From Emydura subglobosa (lineage: Eukaryota; Chordata; Testudines; Chelidae), in contig ML679962.1 in assembly GCA_007922225.1 (NCBI GenBank), positions 33,401,563 through 33,465,562 on the forward strand: DNA of 64,000 nt. The letters are read 5' to 3'. The position numbers and the translations under genes were made by a program. Below the pieces are notes generated by a model, which was given only the letters and a program-made list of their open reading frames with translations, had not been told where the DNA came from and searched no databases. This document shows positions 11,463 through 23,614 of this stretch, one piece after another. The stretch's first letter is position 1, and the number at the start of each line of letters is the position of its first letter.

Positions 11463-12000
11463 CATCGTGTAGGTCAGCAGAACCATATGATGGTTAACTA
11501 GGAACAAGCCTACTCGGAACGGACGGCTGTCTTCAAACTGCAAAGAGGAAAAAAAAAGCTCCGTTGCCCTAGCTTGCAGGTCTGGGTTGGTCTCTCTCTC
11601 TCTTTTAAAGTATGTTTGAAAGTGAATTTAGAGCTCATGAAAGAGGCTGGATTGACAGCCCTGGAGACTGAAGCGTTCTAGCTGCAGAACAGGCAGTGGC
11701 AACCCAAGCTTCGCCACACTGCTCTGCTGGTGTGCCTGATTTGGACGGACCAGCGCTGCTAGACGAAGGAGAAAGGATTTCAGTCTCCATGAACGGCAGT
11801 CATTGACCTCTGTATAGGAACTGACAAGTGAGGTGGTAGGGGGGTGATCTGGGAGATGACCCTGGTCCTCTGGGAAACTGAATGAGACTATTTAAATTGG
11901 CCACCAGACCACCTCCAGATAGCAATAGCTTTCAGGTTGGATATGAACAAGTGTCCTAGGGGGAAAGATTCTTGAGCCCCTTAGCAATCTCCTGAGCCCA
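11463..12000. other. Unannotated sequence
   Basis: No coding frame or RNA gene is evident. The stretch 11630-11820 ('ggagactgaag', 'aacaggcagtggcaaccc') has the look of a dispersed repeat, but I cannot name it. Confidence 0.35.
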
Positions 12001-12008
12001 AGGGAGTC

Positions 12009-12029
12009 CTCTCTCTCTCTCTCTCTCTC

Positions 12030-12073
<44 letters not shown>
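12009..12073. repeat. Compound (CT)n(AT)n microsatellite
   Basis: About eleven CT units run directly into about twenty TA units, ending before 'cttcttgacg'. The minus-strand translation of this tract is a run of IY and RE residues, which explains the open frame there. Confidence 0.97.
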
Positions 12074-12075
<2 letters not shown>

Positions 12076-12289
12076 TCTTGACGTACCAGTCCGTACATTG
12101 TTACACATTTCAGTGTGGCAAACGTTTGTCCTCGTCCCAGCTGAGAACCGGTTTAGATCTTAGCAACACAACCTAAAAACTAATTCGGAGCCAGTTTGTG
12201 GAGTCTTGACATTCTGCAAGATCCCCAGGGAGGGAATTTCAATGGCCACTGCGCCTCCCCAGAGCTCTTCGAGTGCTCCCCTTGTCCAG

Positions 12290-13210
12290 GGGTCGATAGA
12301 TCCCTAGGCAGATAGAAAAATTTGGATCCGCATCCAATCTGCATTCGCGAGCATCAACCTCCATCCGATCCGCACTCTGCATTCCCTGCTTTACATCTAC
12401 CCACATCCGCACCACACCTGCAGCTCTGGACCACCAATCAGTTGTTTGGTGACCACCCCACCACCACCACCACGGCCACCAATCAGCTGTTGTGCGGCCA
12501 GCCAGCCCCACTGCCTCTGCCAAACAGCTGATTGGAGGGCAGCCAGGGGCCCTACAGAACAGCTCATTGGGCTGCTAGGGGGAAGTGGAGGGAAGGTAGC
12601 CAGGCTGCTGGGGGGCTGAGGAGAAAAATGAAGGAGAGGGATGAGCAGAGCGGGAAGAAGGCTTTCCACTGGGGGGCCTCTGGGGCTGGTCCAAGTGGGA
12701 GCTCTCTTCTCAGCCTCCTGTGGTCTCAGGGCCAGGTTCTCATTCGTTGCTGTCCCTGCTAAGCGGGATCCAGCTCTAGACCCCGGCACTCACTCTCCAC
12801 TCCCCCAGGTCCCCTCATTGTAACGTCATCCCCTCCTGCTGGTGGGGTGGCCTGGCCTGGGGAATCCCAGCCCTCTTGCAGGGATGGAGCGAGTCCAGGC
12901 TCCAGGGGGATTGGGGTCTGCTCCAGGGGACTGTCTTCCCCCAAGGCTGCTGTCTGGAGTAGGTGCTCTGTAGTCACCAACCCCCAGGGCCTCCCACCAA
13001 GCAGCTGATCAGCAGCCAGCACCCAGCACCAGATCTTGAAGGCAGGGAAGCAGCCGCAAGGGCTCTGAGCTGCAGACAGCTTCCCCGCCTTTGAGATCCG
13101 CACCCAGGTCACAATCCGCAAAAAATGGATCACGGATATCCACATCCAGTTCTGCAGATGAAGATATCTGTGGATATAAAACAGTATCTGCAGATTTGCA
13201 GGGCTTTATC
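12290..13210. mobile_element. Probable non-autonomous DNA transposon relic with 'gatccgca' ends
   Basis: Both ends are rich in 'gatccgca' and 'ggatat' words: 12322-12380 on the left, 13095-13185 on the right. The extreme right end 'atctgcagatttgcagggct' is roughly complementary to the left end 'tccctaggcagat'. The interior holds several CCAAT/ATTGG-bearing copies of 'accaatcagctgtt' in both orientations and is GC-rich. The structure fits an internally expanded MITE about 920 bp long. Termini are degraded and no target duplication was found. Confidence 0.4.
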
Positions 13211-14540
13211 CATTGACCTAAGTTTGTAGTGTTGACCCGGCCTGAGGTAATCACCTGACTCACCTCTAGAGAGGTTCTTAGTGAAGAGTTTCAAGTTTGG
13301 AAAACAGAATGTGTTAATATGAACAGAACTGGAGACAGACACACAACTGGCCTTTCAAAGTTGAGCTAGACTTTCTGCAGAACAAGTGGCTAATGAACAA
13401 TATCAGAGCAGATGGCACCTGTGCTGGCAAGGAAATGGATGCCCAAAATCCTAGGTGCTTAAGTTCTCCAGAAAGGTATGGAGTTTGATGCTATAAGAAG
13501 TTTTGCATCTTTAAAGAAAACTTTGTGAGGGGAGGGTGGTAGCTGGGAAAATCAATCCAATCCAAACTCTTCAACTACGTTTCCCTCACACTTCAAAATT
13601 ACATTCACAAGGTTGCCAAGGAAAAGGAGACAGCGTTATCTAGGGACGATAGTCTTGTACTACCTCAATTTCGCATGCACCAGATTAAAAAAAAAAAAAA
13701 AATCAACTGGGACAGTTAAGAAATATCTAAGGAGAACTAACAATTCTAAGGGGATTCGCTGCTTCATTCCTGGATAAATTAAGGATTTATTTGACTGGCT
13801 TCACATACATTTTCACATCCCAAAAAGCCAGGTCTGAGTTTTTTGAATAAGATGAAACTGACTAGCAACCAACAGCCCCTCATTGACAGCTCTGATACAT
13901 AATGAGTGACAGACGCATGCTGCTTTACCTTTTATCTTTAGCCACCTTGATGCTCGCTCTCATGTTCTGAGAGTACAAGGAGTGCAATTGTTCCCATGTT
14001 TTGATTTCTTTTAGGGGGAGAGTGGCAAAAAAAGCTGCAGGTCAGTGGTCTAAACACAGGACTGCTGAAGTGATATGCTCAGACTCAGTTGTGTGCCATC
14101 CATGGGCAACTTCTGAGCCACCATAGCTCTTCTGGTTTAATTTACTAGTGAGGATTAATTAGATAAAGTTTGTCACTTTACATCTGCCAAGTTCCTTGCA
14201 TAGAAGAGAAGCAATCAGTATTATTCTCCTCCTTCATCACTATTCTCACAAGGGGGCAGATCTCTCTATAGCCCCTAAAGAAGGAGCCTGGTAACCACAA
14301 TATGCCATCTTGCAGTGGTGAGGCCCTGCTAAACCAGACAGTGACCCAGGGCAGTTACATCTGAGGACACTGGTCTTTTTCGTGCATTTTACTACACTGA
14401 TATGATTTGTTAGTGGCAGAGGTGAGGGTTCTTAATTTCCCACTGCTCTGAAAAGGAGTTATTCCCTTAACTCCCATTAGCATTAATAAGCATGTTAGAC
14501 CCCAAGCACTACTGACACACCAGAGCTTTGTTTTCAAAGG
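13211..14540. other. Unique sequence
   Basis: Apart from a run of A near 13686-13701, no repeat or exon is evident. Frames of 60-70 codons carry no motif. Confidence 0.45.
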
Positions 14541-14544
14541 ATAT

Positions 14545-15645
14545 AAAGTGGGGTGGGGCTGGGCGTTGAGCTTCTTGTCCTATCCTCAGAAGTGAAGAAC
14601 AATTTTTCACCCTCATCCTTGTGACAACCTTTTATGTACTTGAAAACTGTTATTTCCCCCCAAGTCTTCTCTGCTCCAGACTAAACAAACACAATTTTTC
14701 AATATTCCCTCATAGGTCACGGTTTCTAGACCTTTCATCATTTTTGTTGCTCTTCTCTGGACTTTCTCCAATTTGTCCACATCTTTCCTGACACGTGGCA
14801 CCCACAACTGGATACAATACGGCAGTTAAGGGCTAATCAGTGCAGAGTAGAGCGGAAGAATTACTTCTAGTGTCTTGCTTACAATACCCCGATAATAGAT
14901 CCCAGAATGATGTTTGCCTTTTTTGCAACAGTGTTCCACTGTTGCTCATTTTTGTGATGCACTATAAGCCCCTGGTCTCTTTCCACAGTACTCTTTCCCA
15001 GGCAGTCATTTCCCATTTTGTATTTGTGCAATTGATTATTTCTTCCTTGAGTGGAGTTCTTTGTATTTGTCCTTACTGAATTTTATCCTATTTACTTAAG
15101 ACCATTTCTCCAGTTTGTCCAGATCATTTTGAATATTAATCCTATCCTCCAAAGTACCCACCTTATAATAGCTCTATAATAGCCCTGTAGTTCCCTGGTT
15201 TGTTTATGAGAAGGTCATGAGAGACAGTACCAAAAAGCCTCACTAAAGTCAACATATACCACCTCTACTGTTTCCCCCTTATCCCCAAGGCTTGTTACCC
15301 TCTCAAGGAAAGTTATTAAATTATTATTGACATGATTTGTTCTGGACAAATCCATGTTGATTTTTACTTATCACTTTATTATCTTCTAGGTTTTTGCAAA
15401 CTGATTGCTTGATTATTTGCTCCATTATCTTTCAGGGTACTGAAGTTAAGCTGACTGGTCTACAGTTCCCCAGGTTGTCCTTATTCCCCTTTTTATTGAT
15501 TGTCACTATATTTGTCCTCTTCCTGTCCTCTGGAATCTCTCTTGTCTTCCATAAGTTTACAAAGAATCACTAATAGTTCAGATAGCCCTTCAGTCAGCTA
15601 CTTGATATTCTATGATGTATTTCACCAGGCCCTGCCAACTTAAAG
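14545..15645 (-). mobile_element. CR1 LINE, minus strand, ORF2 RT region
   Basis: Read on the minus strand, the sequence runs from the RT palm region (15640) toward the C-terminal region (14613). The latter translates as VRKDVDKLEKVQRRATKMMK, the same block as in the CR1 at the window start. On the plus strand, familiar reversed phrases appear, such as 'gttgctcttctctggac', 'ccagaatgatgtttgcc', 'acaaatccatgttgat' and 'gtctacagttcccc'. An internal deletion is likely near 15160-15205, because two parts that are normally farther apart abut. Stops and shifts make it a fossil. Confidence 0.93.
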
Positions 15646-15810
15646 AGGAATGAGATTCTGGAACAGCCATCCAATAGACTTAAAGGGGACAAACATCCTA
15701 GCTACTTTTAAGACTAAGCTTGATAAGTTTATGGTTGAGATAAAATGATGGGGTTGTTTATAATAGCAAGAGCCTGGATTGCAAGACTTCTAGTCTTATG
15801 TTCCTAAACC
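15646..15810 (+). mobile_element. CR1 LINE 3' fragment, plus strand
   Basis: 'ggaatgagattctggaacagcc' in shortened form, then 'acttttaagactaagcttga' and 'taagtttatgg', match the CR1 segment coding the '...EIFKTRLD...' end and the following 3' region. It abuts the minus-strand copy directly, so two insertions of opposite polarity meet here. Confidence 0.7.
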
Positions 15811-16229
15811 AGATACCTGTAATCTTCTTGCTATACTATTATTGCCCCTATACAGTTATTTCCCAAGGTGCTTATCACACAAGCATACACACCACATAGT
15901 CTTTGGTCATCATATTTGATTCATGAGTCAGACCAATTCAGCGACCATCAGTACTTGCGCCCATGTAATGCCAGAAAGTGCTGTTTTGTGTACTACTGCA
16001 ATTGTGTCAGAACTCTAGAAAATGAGTGATTTAAAGACAGACAATTGAAAAGGGTGCTTGATTTGGGATATTTCACGCCTAGTCTATTATTGTTTTAATA
16101 AAAAACCCACACGTGGAAAAAAGCTCACAAGTATTAGCTTGAAATGGGCTGGCAATTAGTCTAGGACTATCAGTCATGGATAACCTTTTGAATACCAGAG
16201 GGCTTTAAATACTTTGCTTACTCTGCTCT
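15811..16229. other. Unique sequence
   Basis: No supported feature was seen. Confidence 0.4.
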
Positions 16230-16380
16230 TGAACATAGGAATATCTGTATAGGATCAGCCATTGCTACAGTGAGAGAATCCCATCCCTGACAGTGGCCAA
16301 CACCAGATGCTTCAAAGGAAGGTACCAGAACCCCTATTATTGGCAAGAGGTTAACATGCCCAAAGGGAAATTTTAACCAG
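16230..16380 (-). mobile_element. CR1 3' end, minus strand, old copy
   Basis: 'gaacataggaatatctgtat' followed by 'aggatcagcc', then 'gacagtggccaacaccagat' and 'gcttcaaagg', is a decayed minus-strand version of the turtle-type tail. The same tail is well preserved on the plus strand at 41998-42152. Confidence 0.65.
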
Positions 16381-16468
16381 AAGCAGTAAGTGGCTGGTTT
16401 ATGGGCTGAAGCATGAGAGTCGATATGCTTCCTAAGCTTTCCTGTCTAATGCGGCTGTAGATACCTTG

Positions 16469-16526
16469 CCATGGTCATTGGCAAAGGCAGTTTGCCATTG
16501 ACTTTGATGGGAGTAGAATCAGGCGC
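16469..16526. repeat. Palindromic short repeat
   Basis: 'tgccattgactttgatggga' followed by 'gtagaatcagg' is the right half of the 'attgacttcaatgg' palindrome. The left arm is decayed. Confidence 0.55.
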
Positions 16527-16529
16527 TCG

Positions 16530-17259
16530 CGCTCTCTCTAATTTACTTTTATTTCCAGCTGCAGTAAGAAGCCTCTCTCTGGAAGATTGGCCTGGGCACA
16601 GAGAAACTGGATTCAATTTTTGTTTTTCTCAGAAAAAGATCTGGAGTGGCAAAGGTGGCTGAGTGCAGCTGGCTGAAGCTGTCCCTCCCCATGGCAGAAA
16701 TCAATCTTGATGGGTGCCTCTTTAGGCTGTCTCTTGTGTCAGAAGTAGTTCTTTGGAGTGGCCTCTTGGAGTGGTTCACGCTGTTCAGAACTCTCTATTT
16801 CCATTATGTGCACCTACTTTAAGGGGCTGATATCCCAAGCCTGTTAAAGTTCTCTTCAGACTAAAGCTTAGAGTATGTTCATTTTGTGTAACTACAATTT
16901 ATTCCCTTTTTTTTCTACAAATGCATCTCTCCCACATTACCAGGGCTGGTGCTTTGGCAGGTCTCATGGGGCCAACATTCAGCTTCCTCCTCGAGTTGTC
17001 GCTTGACCCCATTAGGGAGAGGAGGAGAGATGCTTGCTTGCCTCTTGGCCTTTGGATGACTGCTAACAGCCCTTCATCAGCAGGGAATAAAGAGGTCACC
17101 GCAGCAGCTGGGAAACACTTTCTTAATTCCCAGTGGTGAACTGCATCTTCCTCGGAAGTCCCCCTCATTGTTCCGTGTAGCCGCATTGTCTAGACAGCAC
17201 CCCCTGGCTGCTCATCAAGGCACGACTCACCCCGCTGAGGGCTCCCCATGATCAGGTGT
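16530..17259. other. Unique sequence
   Basis: Complementary short frames occur on both strands (16899-17186 and 16921-17139) but no domain is visible. No repeat was recognised. Confidence 0.4.
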
Positions 17260-17720
17260 CATCCCTCACAGGTCCAATGCTCTCCAGCTATGGCACACCT
17301 GGGTCCTACCACTCTTTGGGTGTTACATTTCAAACCAAGACAGTGAACTTCAAAGGCAGGGTCGTCAATGGATTCATTGGCAGGACCTCGCTCTTCTGCT
17401 CCGGGCTGGTCCCCGTGCAGCTAGTTCCTTTTTGTCAATTCTTCCTGGGCCTAGTTGTCCCATCCACCAAATGGCTCATCCAGGCACAAAACTGGCTCAG
17501 GCTCTTGGCTGGAACCAGGTTTCCCTTGTCCAGGAAATAGCAAGGCTCTGCTCCCTTTCTCCCAGCCCTGAACTGAGCAAGGTCTCCTCCTTTTAACTCC
17601 CCTCTCCCTGCCTGACATTGGTGGCAGGAGTCTGCAAGTGGGGTCAACTTGGGCCACAGCCTCTCCTTAACTCACTCATTGCCAGGGTGGAGCCCATCTG
17701 CCCCATCCTATTTGGTTTGG
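17260..17720 (-). mobile_element. Possible LTR fragment, minus strand
   Basis: On the minus strand the order is a purine-rich stretch, then 'gggagttaaaaggaggag' (a TATA-like element near 17600), then GC-rich transcribed-like sequence. This resembles the U3-R order of LTR retrotransposons and the better supported minus-strand LTR at 30898-31470. Termini are not defined. Confidence 0.3.
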
Positions 17721-17794
17721 TAGTAGCATCAATGACAATGGGGTTAAGCTTCTGGCTGGCTCAACTTTTGCTACAATCGCTACTGAGGCTTCCT

Positions 17795-17965
17795 GAATTG
17801 ATCAATTTTAAGGACAGAAAGAAGATTATGATCATCTAATCTAGCACCGGTCAGAAACCTCCCTCATGTTTCCTGCATGAAGCCCATAAATTCTGTTTGA
17901 GCTCGAGCGTCTCTTTCAGAAGGATACTCAGTCTTGCCTTACACCTCTACAAGTGATGGATACTT
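17795..17965 (-). mobile_element. CR1 3' end, minus strand
   Basis: On the minus strand this begins with the 3' terminal block 'agattagatgatcataatct' and 'tctttctgtcctt', and continues with a decayed 'cttcatgcaggaaacatgag' region. The same polarity and block are seen at 30145 and 43000. The copy is short because of 5' truncation. Confidence 0.7.
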
Positions 17966-18590
17966 TGAGCTACAGCCAGTCATCTACTGGGGTTGAGAAA
18001 ATATTTTGCCTGTGCCACAGAATCAAAGCTTGAAGGGACGCAGTGGGGAGGCTTTGCCTTTCCCTGAGAATCTGGAGTACGCCTGGTTTATGAGCAAGGA
18101 GGCCGTATGCATTGCTTTGCAAAGGTAAAGCTGATTTTGGATTACATAATCCTGGATGTTTGGATTTCTCCACCACACTATTACGTGGGCAGGAATCGTT
18201 GGAGGCAGTGGTGCATTTTTAAGTATACAGCCTGAACCAGAGCACGGGAATGCAAGAGTGGACAATACGATGTGTTTTGTGATCATGCCCACATTTTTTA
18301 GTAGACCCATTTAGAATATTTTGCATGGGGAAAGGTTATATGAAAGATTCTGATCTAGGCTCAAAGCCCATGAGTTTAGCTCTTTACACAGCTTGCTGGT
18401 AAGGGCTCTGATACAAATACAAAAGGAATTGCGTTGGAGAAGCATTTTGCCAAGCACCAGAGAATCGGTGGATTTCTGCAGTTTCACATAAATTCAGCCA
18501 TCAAAATTTTCAATCATTCACTAAAGTCAGTTGTGACCGTCTGGCATTCAGGGCAGGGAGACTGATTCCATGTGTGACCATATGAAAGTA
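17966..18590. other. Unique sequence
   Basis: No supported feature was seen. Confidence 0.4.
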
Positions 18591-18592
18591 AC

Positions 18593-18735
18593 AGCCTCTC
18601 TGTGCTTCAGTTTATTATATGTAATTTATGGCACATATTACTGATCTCCATCACAGGGGGATTGTGAAGCTTAATTAACATTTGTAAAGTGCTTTGAAAT
18701 CCTCTGCTGAAGCACTTAGGCATGTCCCAAATGTG
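18593..18735 (+). mobile_element. MIR-like SINE, 3' half
   Basis: 'cctctctgtgcttcagttt' followed by 'atcacagggggattgtgaag' and 'cttaattaacatttgtaaag' then 'tgctttgaaatcct' is the 3' half of a MIR-type SINE in the plus orientation. The copy is diverged and lacks the tRNA-related head. Confidence 0.75.
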
Positions 18736-18739
18736 ATGA

Positions 18740-20210
18740 AAAATGAAGGCTGGATGCCATTATATAGAAAAGGCTGTGGGTTTTCCCCCCTCCAGCTAAA
18801 CTAGAACCTTAGTGTAGGCTGTGGTTTTCTTATCGTCAGTTTGAATGCATCAGATGTTAAAGGGCTTCTTACCTCATGACCCAAGTTAAGAGAACGGCAT
18901 GCTGGGTGATAAGATAGAACACAGGAGAGAATCAGAAATTTAGAGTCTAGGGTATGTGAAATGAAAACAGCACTTGTGAGTCACAGACTAACTAAATATA
19001 TATTGCAGTAGAAGAAAAGACGTAAGTAGCTGAATGATATGAAGAGAAGCAATATATAGTGACCTTAAGCACTGTGCTGAAAATTTATATAAAAAGAAAA
19101 GTTATGTAGGGGACCACTGAAAATGTCCTGTTATGTCCAGTTATCTGTATTCTATTCATGTTTTCACAGGTGGCCTAATTCCAGACCCTATTTATTCACA
19201 TTACACAAACACCACACCGTTCGGCACAAGTTGGCATGACTGGAATTGTGTTCTCAACAAAGGTCCAGGAGAGAAATAATAGATCTGTCACAGGTCACAA
19301 CTGAGGTGGAACATTGGCAAAGCTGGAGCAGGAAAGCTACTCGATGTAAGTGCTATTTCTGCTTCACGCCGTATTTAAAAAAAACCCAACCCATACGTGG
19401 ATCTGCAGAGAAGTGTTTAAAATGGAGACATTTCAATTTAATCAGGTAAATACCAGACATTTTTAAGTGAGCGTATGCATTTACGACAGCTGGTAAGAAA
19501 ATTTCCATCAAATTTCCTCCCCCCACCCAAAAAAAAAAAACAAAAAACAGGAAGGTGGGGAGGAGTGAGGAAAATGTGGGTGAAAATAACTTGTTTCCCC
19601 CTCCCCCTCAAAACCAGTTCTACCATTTCCCCAGCTGACTAATATGCGCAAGGCAAAATATCATATGTATTCACAAAACTCTTCTCTTGGATAAATATAA
19701 TATACATTTTACTACCCTCCTAGAAAAAAGGCTGGCTATCATTTTAGTATAATGAAATTAAATTTAAAAAAAGACTCTCCAGTTTAAAACAAATTGTCAT
19801 CAAAATGTCAAATTTATGGATACAACTAAAACAAAGATGAAACATTTTCCATTGATTTATAGTGGGAGCAGAATCTGTCATTTGCAGCAACACTGTATTA
19901 AGAATTGTTATGGCAAAGATATAAAACCTCTGAAACCAGAAGTTTATGATGAAAAGTTTGAGGAAACCTGAATGATGTTGTGACTGTGATAATGTGAGTA
20001 AGAGGAGTTGGTGACTCGAACAAGTAAATTCAGAGCTGCTTTATCTGTGGTACCTTGACTTAGAGAGGAGACTCCCAACTTGCAAAAAAAGCAGATCAGG
20101 GCATGAGTTTTTACCCATGCAGCCCCCACTGCAAGAGTAGGAGATTGGACTCTCTCTGGTCTGAGAGTGCAAGAGAATAGATAATGTTGACCCAAGTTGC
20201 ACAGACCCCA
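18740..20210. other. Unique AT-rich sequence
   Basis: A-rich patches occur near 19378 and 19525-19550. No coding or RNA signal is visible. Confidence 0.45.
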
Positions 20211-20214
20211 TGAG

Positions 20215-20305
20215 ACCAAGTCTATGTGGAAGAGTGAGGAAGTTTATGGCAGATCCAGGAATATAACCCAAGTATCCTGATTCTACATACTTCACCAAAT
20301 GAGCA
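20215..20305 (-). mobile_element. Possible MIR-like relic
   Basis: 'tatggcagatccaggaatat' followed by 'aacccaagtatcctgattct' resembles the minus-strand MIR head text 'tggcagagccaggaatagaa' and 'cccaggagtcctgactcc'. The match is diverged. Confidence 0.5.
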
Positions 20306-20882
20306 AATCTGGAGCAGGCTCACATCATCTAGCTCCACACAGCCTGATAGAAAGCAGATCGAATCTGAGTCAGTGCATATAGGAATATTGTTATTTTCAT
20401 CAGTGAGAGAACATTGCAATTTGTGAATGACAAAGACAATCTGAGGGTGCCTGGACAAAGATATTTATAAACTTGTTCAGATCACGTGCAAAGAGTACAT
20501 CTCCATGGTTATTTTGCATTGGTATGTTACACATGCAGTACTTTTAAGATCTTTTATGTTGGCTATTAAGCTAAAATCATAGGTGTCACTAACCATGTGT
20601 TTACAATGCCCCCTCAAAAAATGCCCTTTAAAATGTATATATAAAATAGGTAAGCATATATTCCATTTTGCACTCACAGGTTTATATTATTACTATTTTA
20701 TATCATTAGGAGATTTTATGTAATGCAAGGAGAAATAAGAATACTAGTTTATTGCACCATTTCAAGGCCAATTTTTGAATATCAGTCTGATAAGGATACC
20801 CAAATCTGATATTTGAGCATTCAAAGCAGAATGCAGATGCCTAAATCTGAATGATCCAAAGCCAGATTTTGATATCCTACAG

Positions 20883-21284
20883 CGGTGGTTCTCAACCAGT
20901 GGCACATGTACCCCTGGACATATGCAGCGTGTACATTAACTCAACTATATATTTGCCTAGTTTACAACAGGCTACATAAAAAGAACTACTGAAATCAGTG
21001 CAAAGTAAAATTTCTTACAGACAATGACTTGTTTATACTGCTCTATATACTATGCAATGAAATGTAAGTACAATATTTATATTCCAATTGGTTTATTTTA
21101 CAATGATATGATAAAAATGAGAAAGTCAGCCATTTTTCAGTAGTAGTGTGCTGTGATACATTTGTATTTTTAGGTCTGATTTTGTTAGCAAGTTGTTTTT
21201 AAGTGAGGTGAAACCTGGGGGGTATGCAAGGCAAATCAGACTCCTGAAAGAGGTACAGTAGTCTGGAAAGGTTGAGAGTCACTG
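20883..21284. mobile_element. hAT-type MITE with 8-bp target duplication
   Basis: The left terminus 'cggtggttctcaacc' (20883-20897) and the right terminus 'ggttgagagtcactg' (21270-21284) form an imperfect 15-bp terminal inverted repeat of the 'CAG.GGTTCTCAACC' class typical of hAT superfamily elements. The flanks carry a perfect 8-bp direct duplication, 'tcctacag', at 20875-20882 and 21285-21292, the length expected for hAT. The 402-bp interior is AT-rich and codes for nothing, so it depended on a transposase supplied elsewhere. This is the best-delimited transposon of the window. Confidence 0.92.
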
Positions 21285-21304
21285 TCCTACAGTACTTTGA
21301 CAGA

Positions 21305-21989
21305 TGTCACAGGGTCCACTCACAACTTCCTGGCCCCTCTGGGGATTAGCTCCTTCCCGGTTTGGGGCCCCTTCTGCTGTTTGCTGCACACCCTGCTGCC
21401 GCACTCTCAGTCTCTGAGACTCCGGGTGCTCCTTCCTCATGACGCGGCCCTCTGGCCAGGTCACTGTATGTGTTTCCCTCTTTTGAGCTATCAAAAATCT
21501 TTCAGGGCAAACTATCCTAGGTAATCCGCTCTCCACTGCTTGGTCTGTGCCTCTTCCCCAGTGGCTGGTAGGGGAACCTGGGCCTGCCCTCTTCTCCAGG
21601 TTCCAGTTCAGGGATCCTCTCATCAGCAGTCAAGGTCTGCTTTATCCTATCCCTTACTGTTTATCCCCTGAGCCTTTCCCACCTGTCTGGCTCTCCCTTC
21701 CTCTCCGGGTTTGCCAACCCTACAACTCTCTCCTCCCATGGTATAACTGCAAGGTACTTGCCTCTATAGCCCCAGGGAATGATGGCAGACTGCTGCCTTG
21801 CAGCCCCTCAATGGTCTCAGCTCTTTGACTTTCTACGGCCCCTCTCCTGTTCCTGTCCAGCTGAGCATCATCTCTAATTAATCCCTGCTCCCTGGCTCCT
21901 CCTTCAGGTGCAGCGTGGGCAGTTCATTAGCCTGCCTCGCCACCTTAACCTCTTCAGGTCTTGTTTGGTGTGGACACCCCATCCCAGCA
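21305..21989 (-). mobile_element. LTR-like block, minus strand
   Basis: The plus-strand ends are 'tgtcacaggg' and 'accccatcccagca', giving a TG...CA-bounded block. On the minus strand it starts with 'tgctgggatggggtgtccac'. This resembles the 'tgtgatggggtgtac' start of the minus-strand LTR ending at 31470. It continues through 'aggttaagg', 'gaactgccc' and 'ctgaaggaggagccaggga', words common in turtle LTR retrotransposons. No target duplication was found. It begins 12 bases after the hAT MITE duplication. Confidence 0.5.
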
Positions 21990-21994
21990 GACGT

Positions 21995-23610
21995 GTTTCA
22001 AAACTGGCTTTTGCATAGATGTACTACATTTATATATTTGGTTTTGTGAGGCATTTTAAACCTGCACCTGTCTCGTCCTGGATCATGTTAGATGTTTTTA
22101 ACATCGCTTCAAACCATTTAAGCCTGCCTGAAAGTGCTTTTCATAGTAGCTAAAATGACAGACCTCATCTTTGGTTTGGTCATTGAGTTCCTCTATTTAA
22201 TATTTACTATGACACCTCTACAAACTACACAGAGCCAGCCACCTGTGATCTTGCCATTCCAGCAGAATTGTTCAATTAATGTTCTTTAATATATATGGAT
22301 CACAAGGAATTTTCCACAGATGCTGATAATGCCAGACTCATGATCACATGCACACCCCATTTGTGCATTCATAGATGAGATTGCCTTCTGTTATTATAAG
22401 CATATCAGAGCAGGAATGCAGCTGTAACAACTATATTGTTGCAACAATCAATAGATCACCATACATTTGGAAAACTAATCCAACAGAACTAGTTTATTTT
22501 AGCTTCCCTGGCAGGATAGGGAATTAACGCCAGTGTCAGGACTTAATTAACCATCAAAGCTTTTCCCCAAAATTTGAATGGTCTTTCAAGCTACTGGCTG
22601 AGATTATATCCCTTTTCCCCTTTCTTCCTTTTTTATTTTTTTAAATGAAGCTTTTAACTGAAGTCTTATCATAACATTATATACAAAACAGTGTTCATAA
22701 ACACAAATTAGAAGGATCATGACCATGCACGCTGATCTTTGATTTCCCCTACTTTTTTTCCCCCTTTTTTTAATACGTGCTCCATACCTGTTTCATGGAG
22801 CCAAAAAACAAACTACAAGAAGCAGCTTCTGAACCATAAGTTACATTTTTATTGATGCATCTAGTCTTGCAACATAGCCACTACAGACATTTCAAAATCA
22901 ATATCTGCATACAAAGGGAATTTTAGCTTTTATTATAATAAAAAGGCATCACCAGAATTTCTACTACTCCACAAAGGTGTAAAACAGAAAAAACTGGCCC
23001 TTTTATCACAGTCAATATGGCCTCTATGGGTAAATAGAGTCCATGAAACGAAACACTGCACTAGCTAGAAGTAGTGCATGACTTTTTACATGTACCTTTT
23101 CCTCTCTTCATAGTTTAAAACTATTATACTACCATTGTTTCTGACAAATGCAGCACAGCAGGTATCACGGCGCCACTTGGAGACAAGCATTTTTGAAGGG
23201 TATATGTCGTAAGAAAACAAACCAACAAACACAACCGAACAGATGGATCCTGATCACAGACTCGGAAAGGTTGAACGCAGCAAGTAGTGAAGATTGATAC
23301 CTACTTACAAAGAAGCAATCTGGGCATAGTAAGCAGCAGGTTGCTGCAGATATTTGGCATATTTATTGAAGCATTAAGAGAGTTTTGTGGTTCCACTAAC
23401 TAATATACACAATAGGATGTATAAACCATAGTATGCTAAGCTTTTTTCTTCCCTTCGCACACTGAATTATAATGACTAGCTAAACAGAATAAAACCTAAT
23501 GCCTGCTTTAATGTGGGGTAGTGTATTGTCTGGATTGCAATTTAGCAGTATGTGTACTTTAGAAATGCCAGCAATGGTTGTAATTCAGAATATTGACTTT
23601 GATGAGGCTG
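21995..23610. other. Repeat-poor block, candidate conserved non-coding DNA
   Basis: No transposon is recognisable. The segment 22370-22600 has many homeodomain-type TAAT/ATTA words ('aattaacgcc', 'acttaattaacc', 'gttcaattaatg'), even composition and no long frame. These traits fit a developmental enhancer or another conserved element, but conservation itself cannot be seen from one sequence. Confidence 0.35.
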
Positions 23611-23614
23611 TCAG

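Noticed and set aside
11892..12098. Minus frame with IY and RE repeats
   Set aside because: It is a translation of the CT/TA microsatellite.
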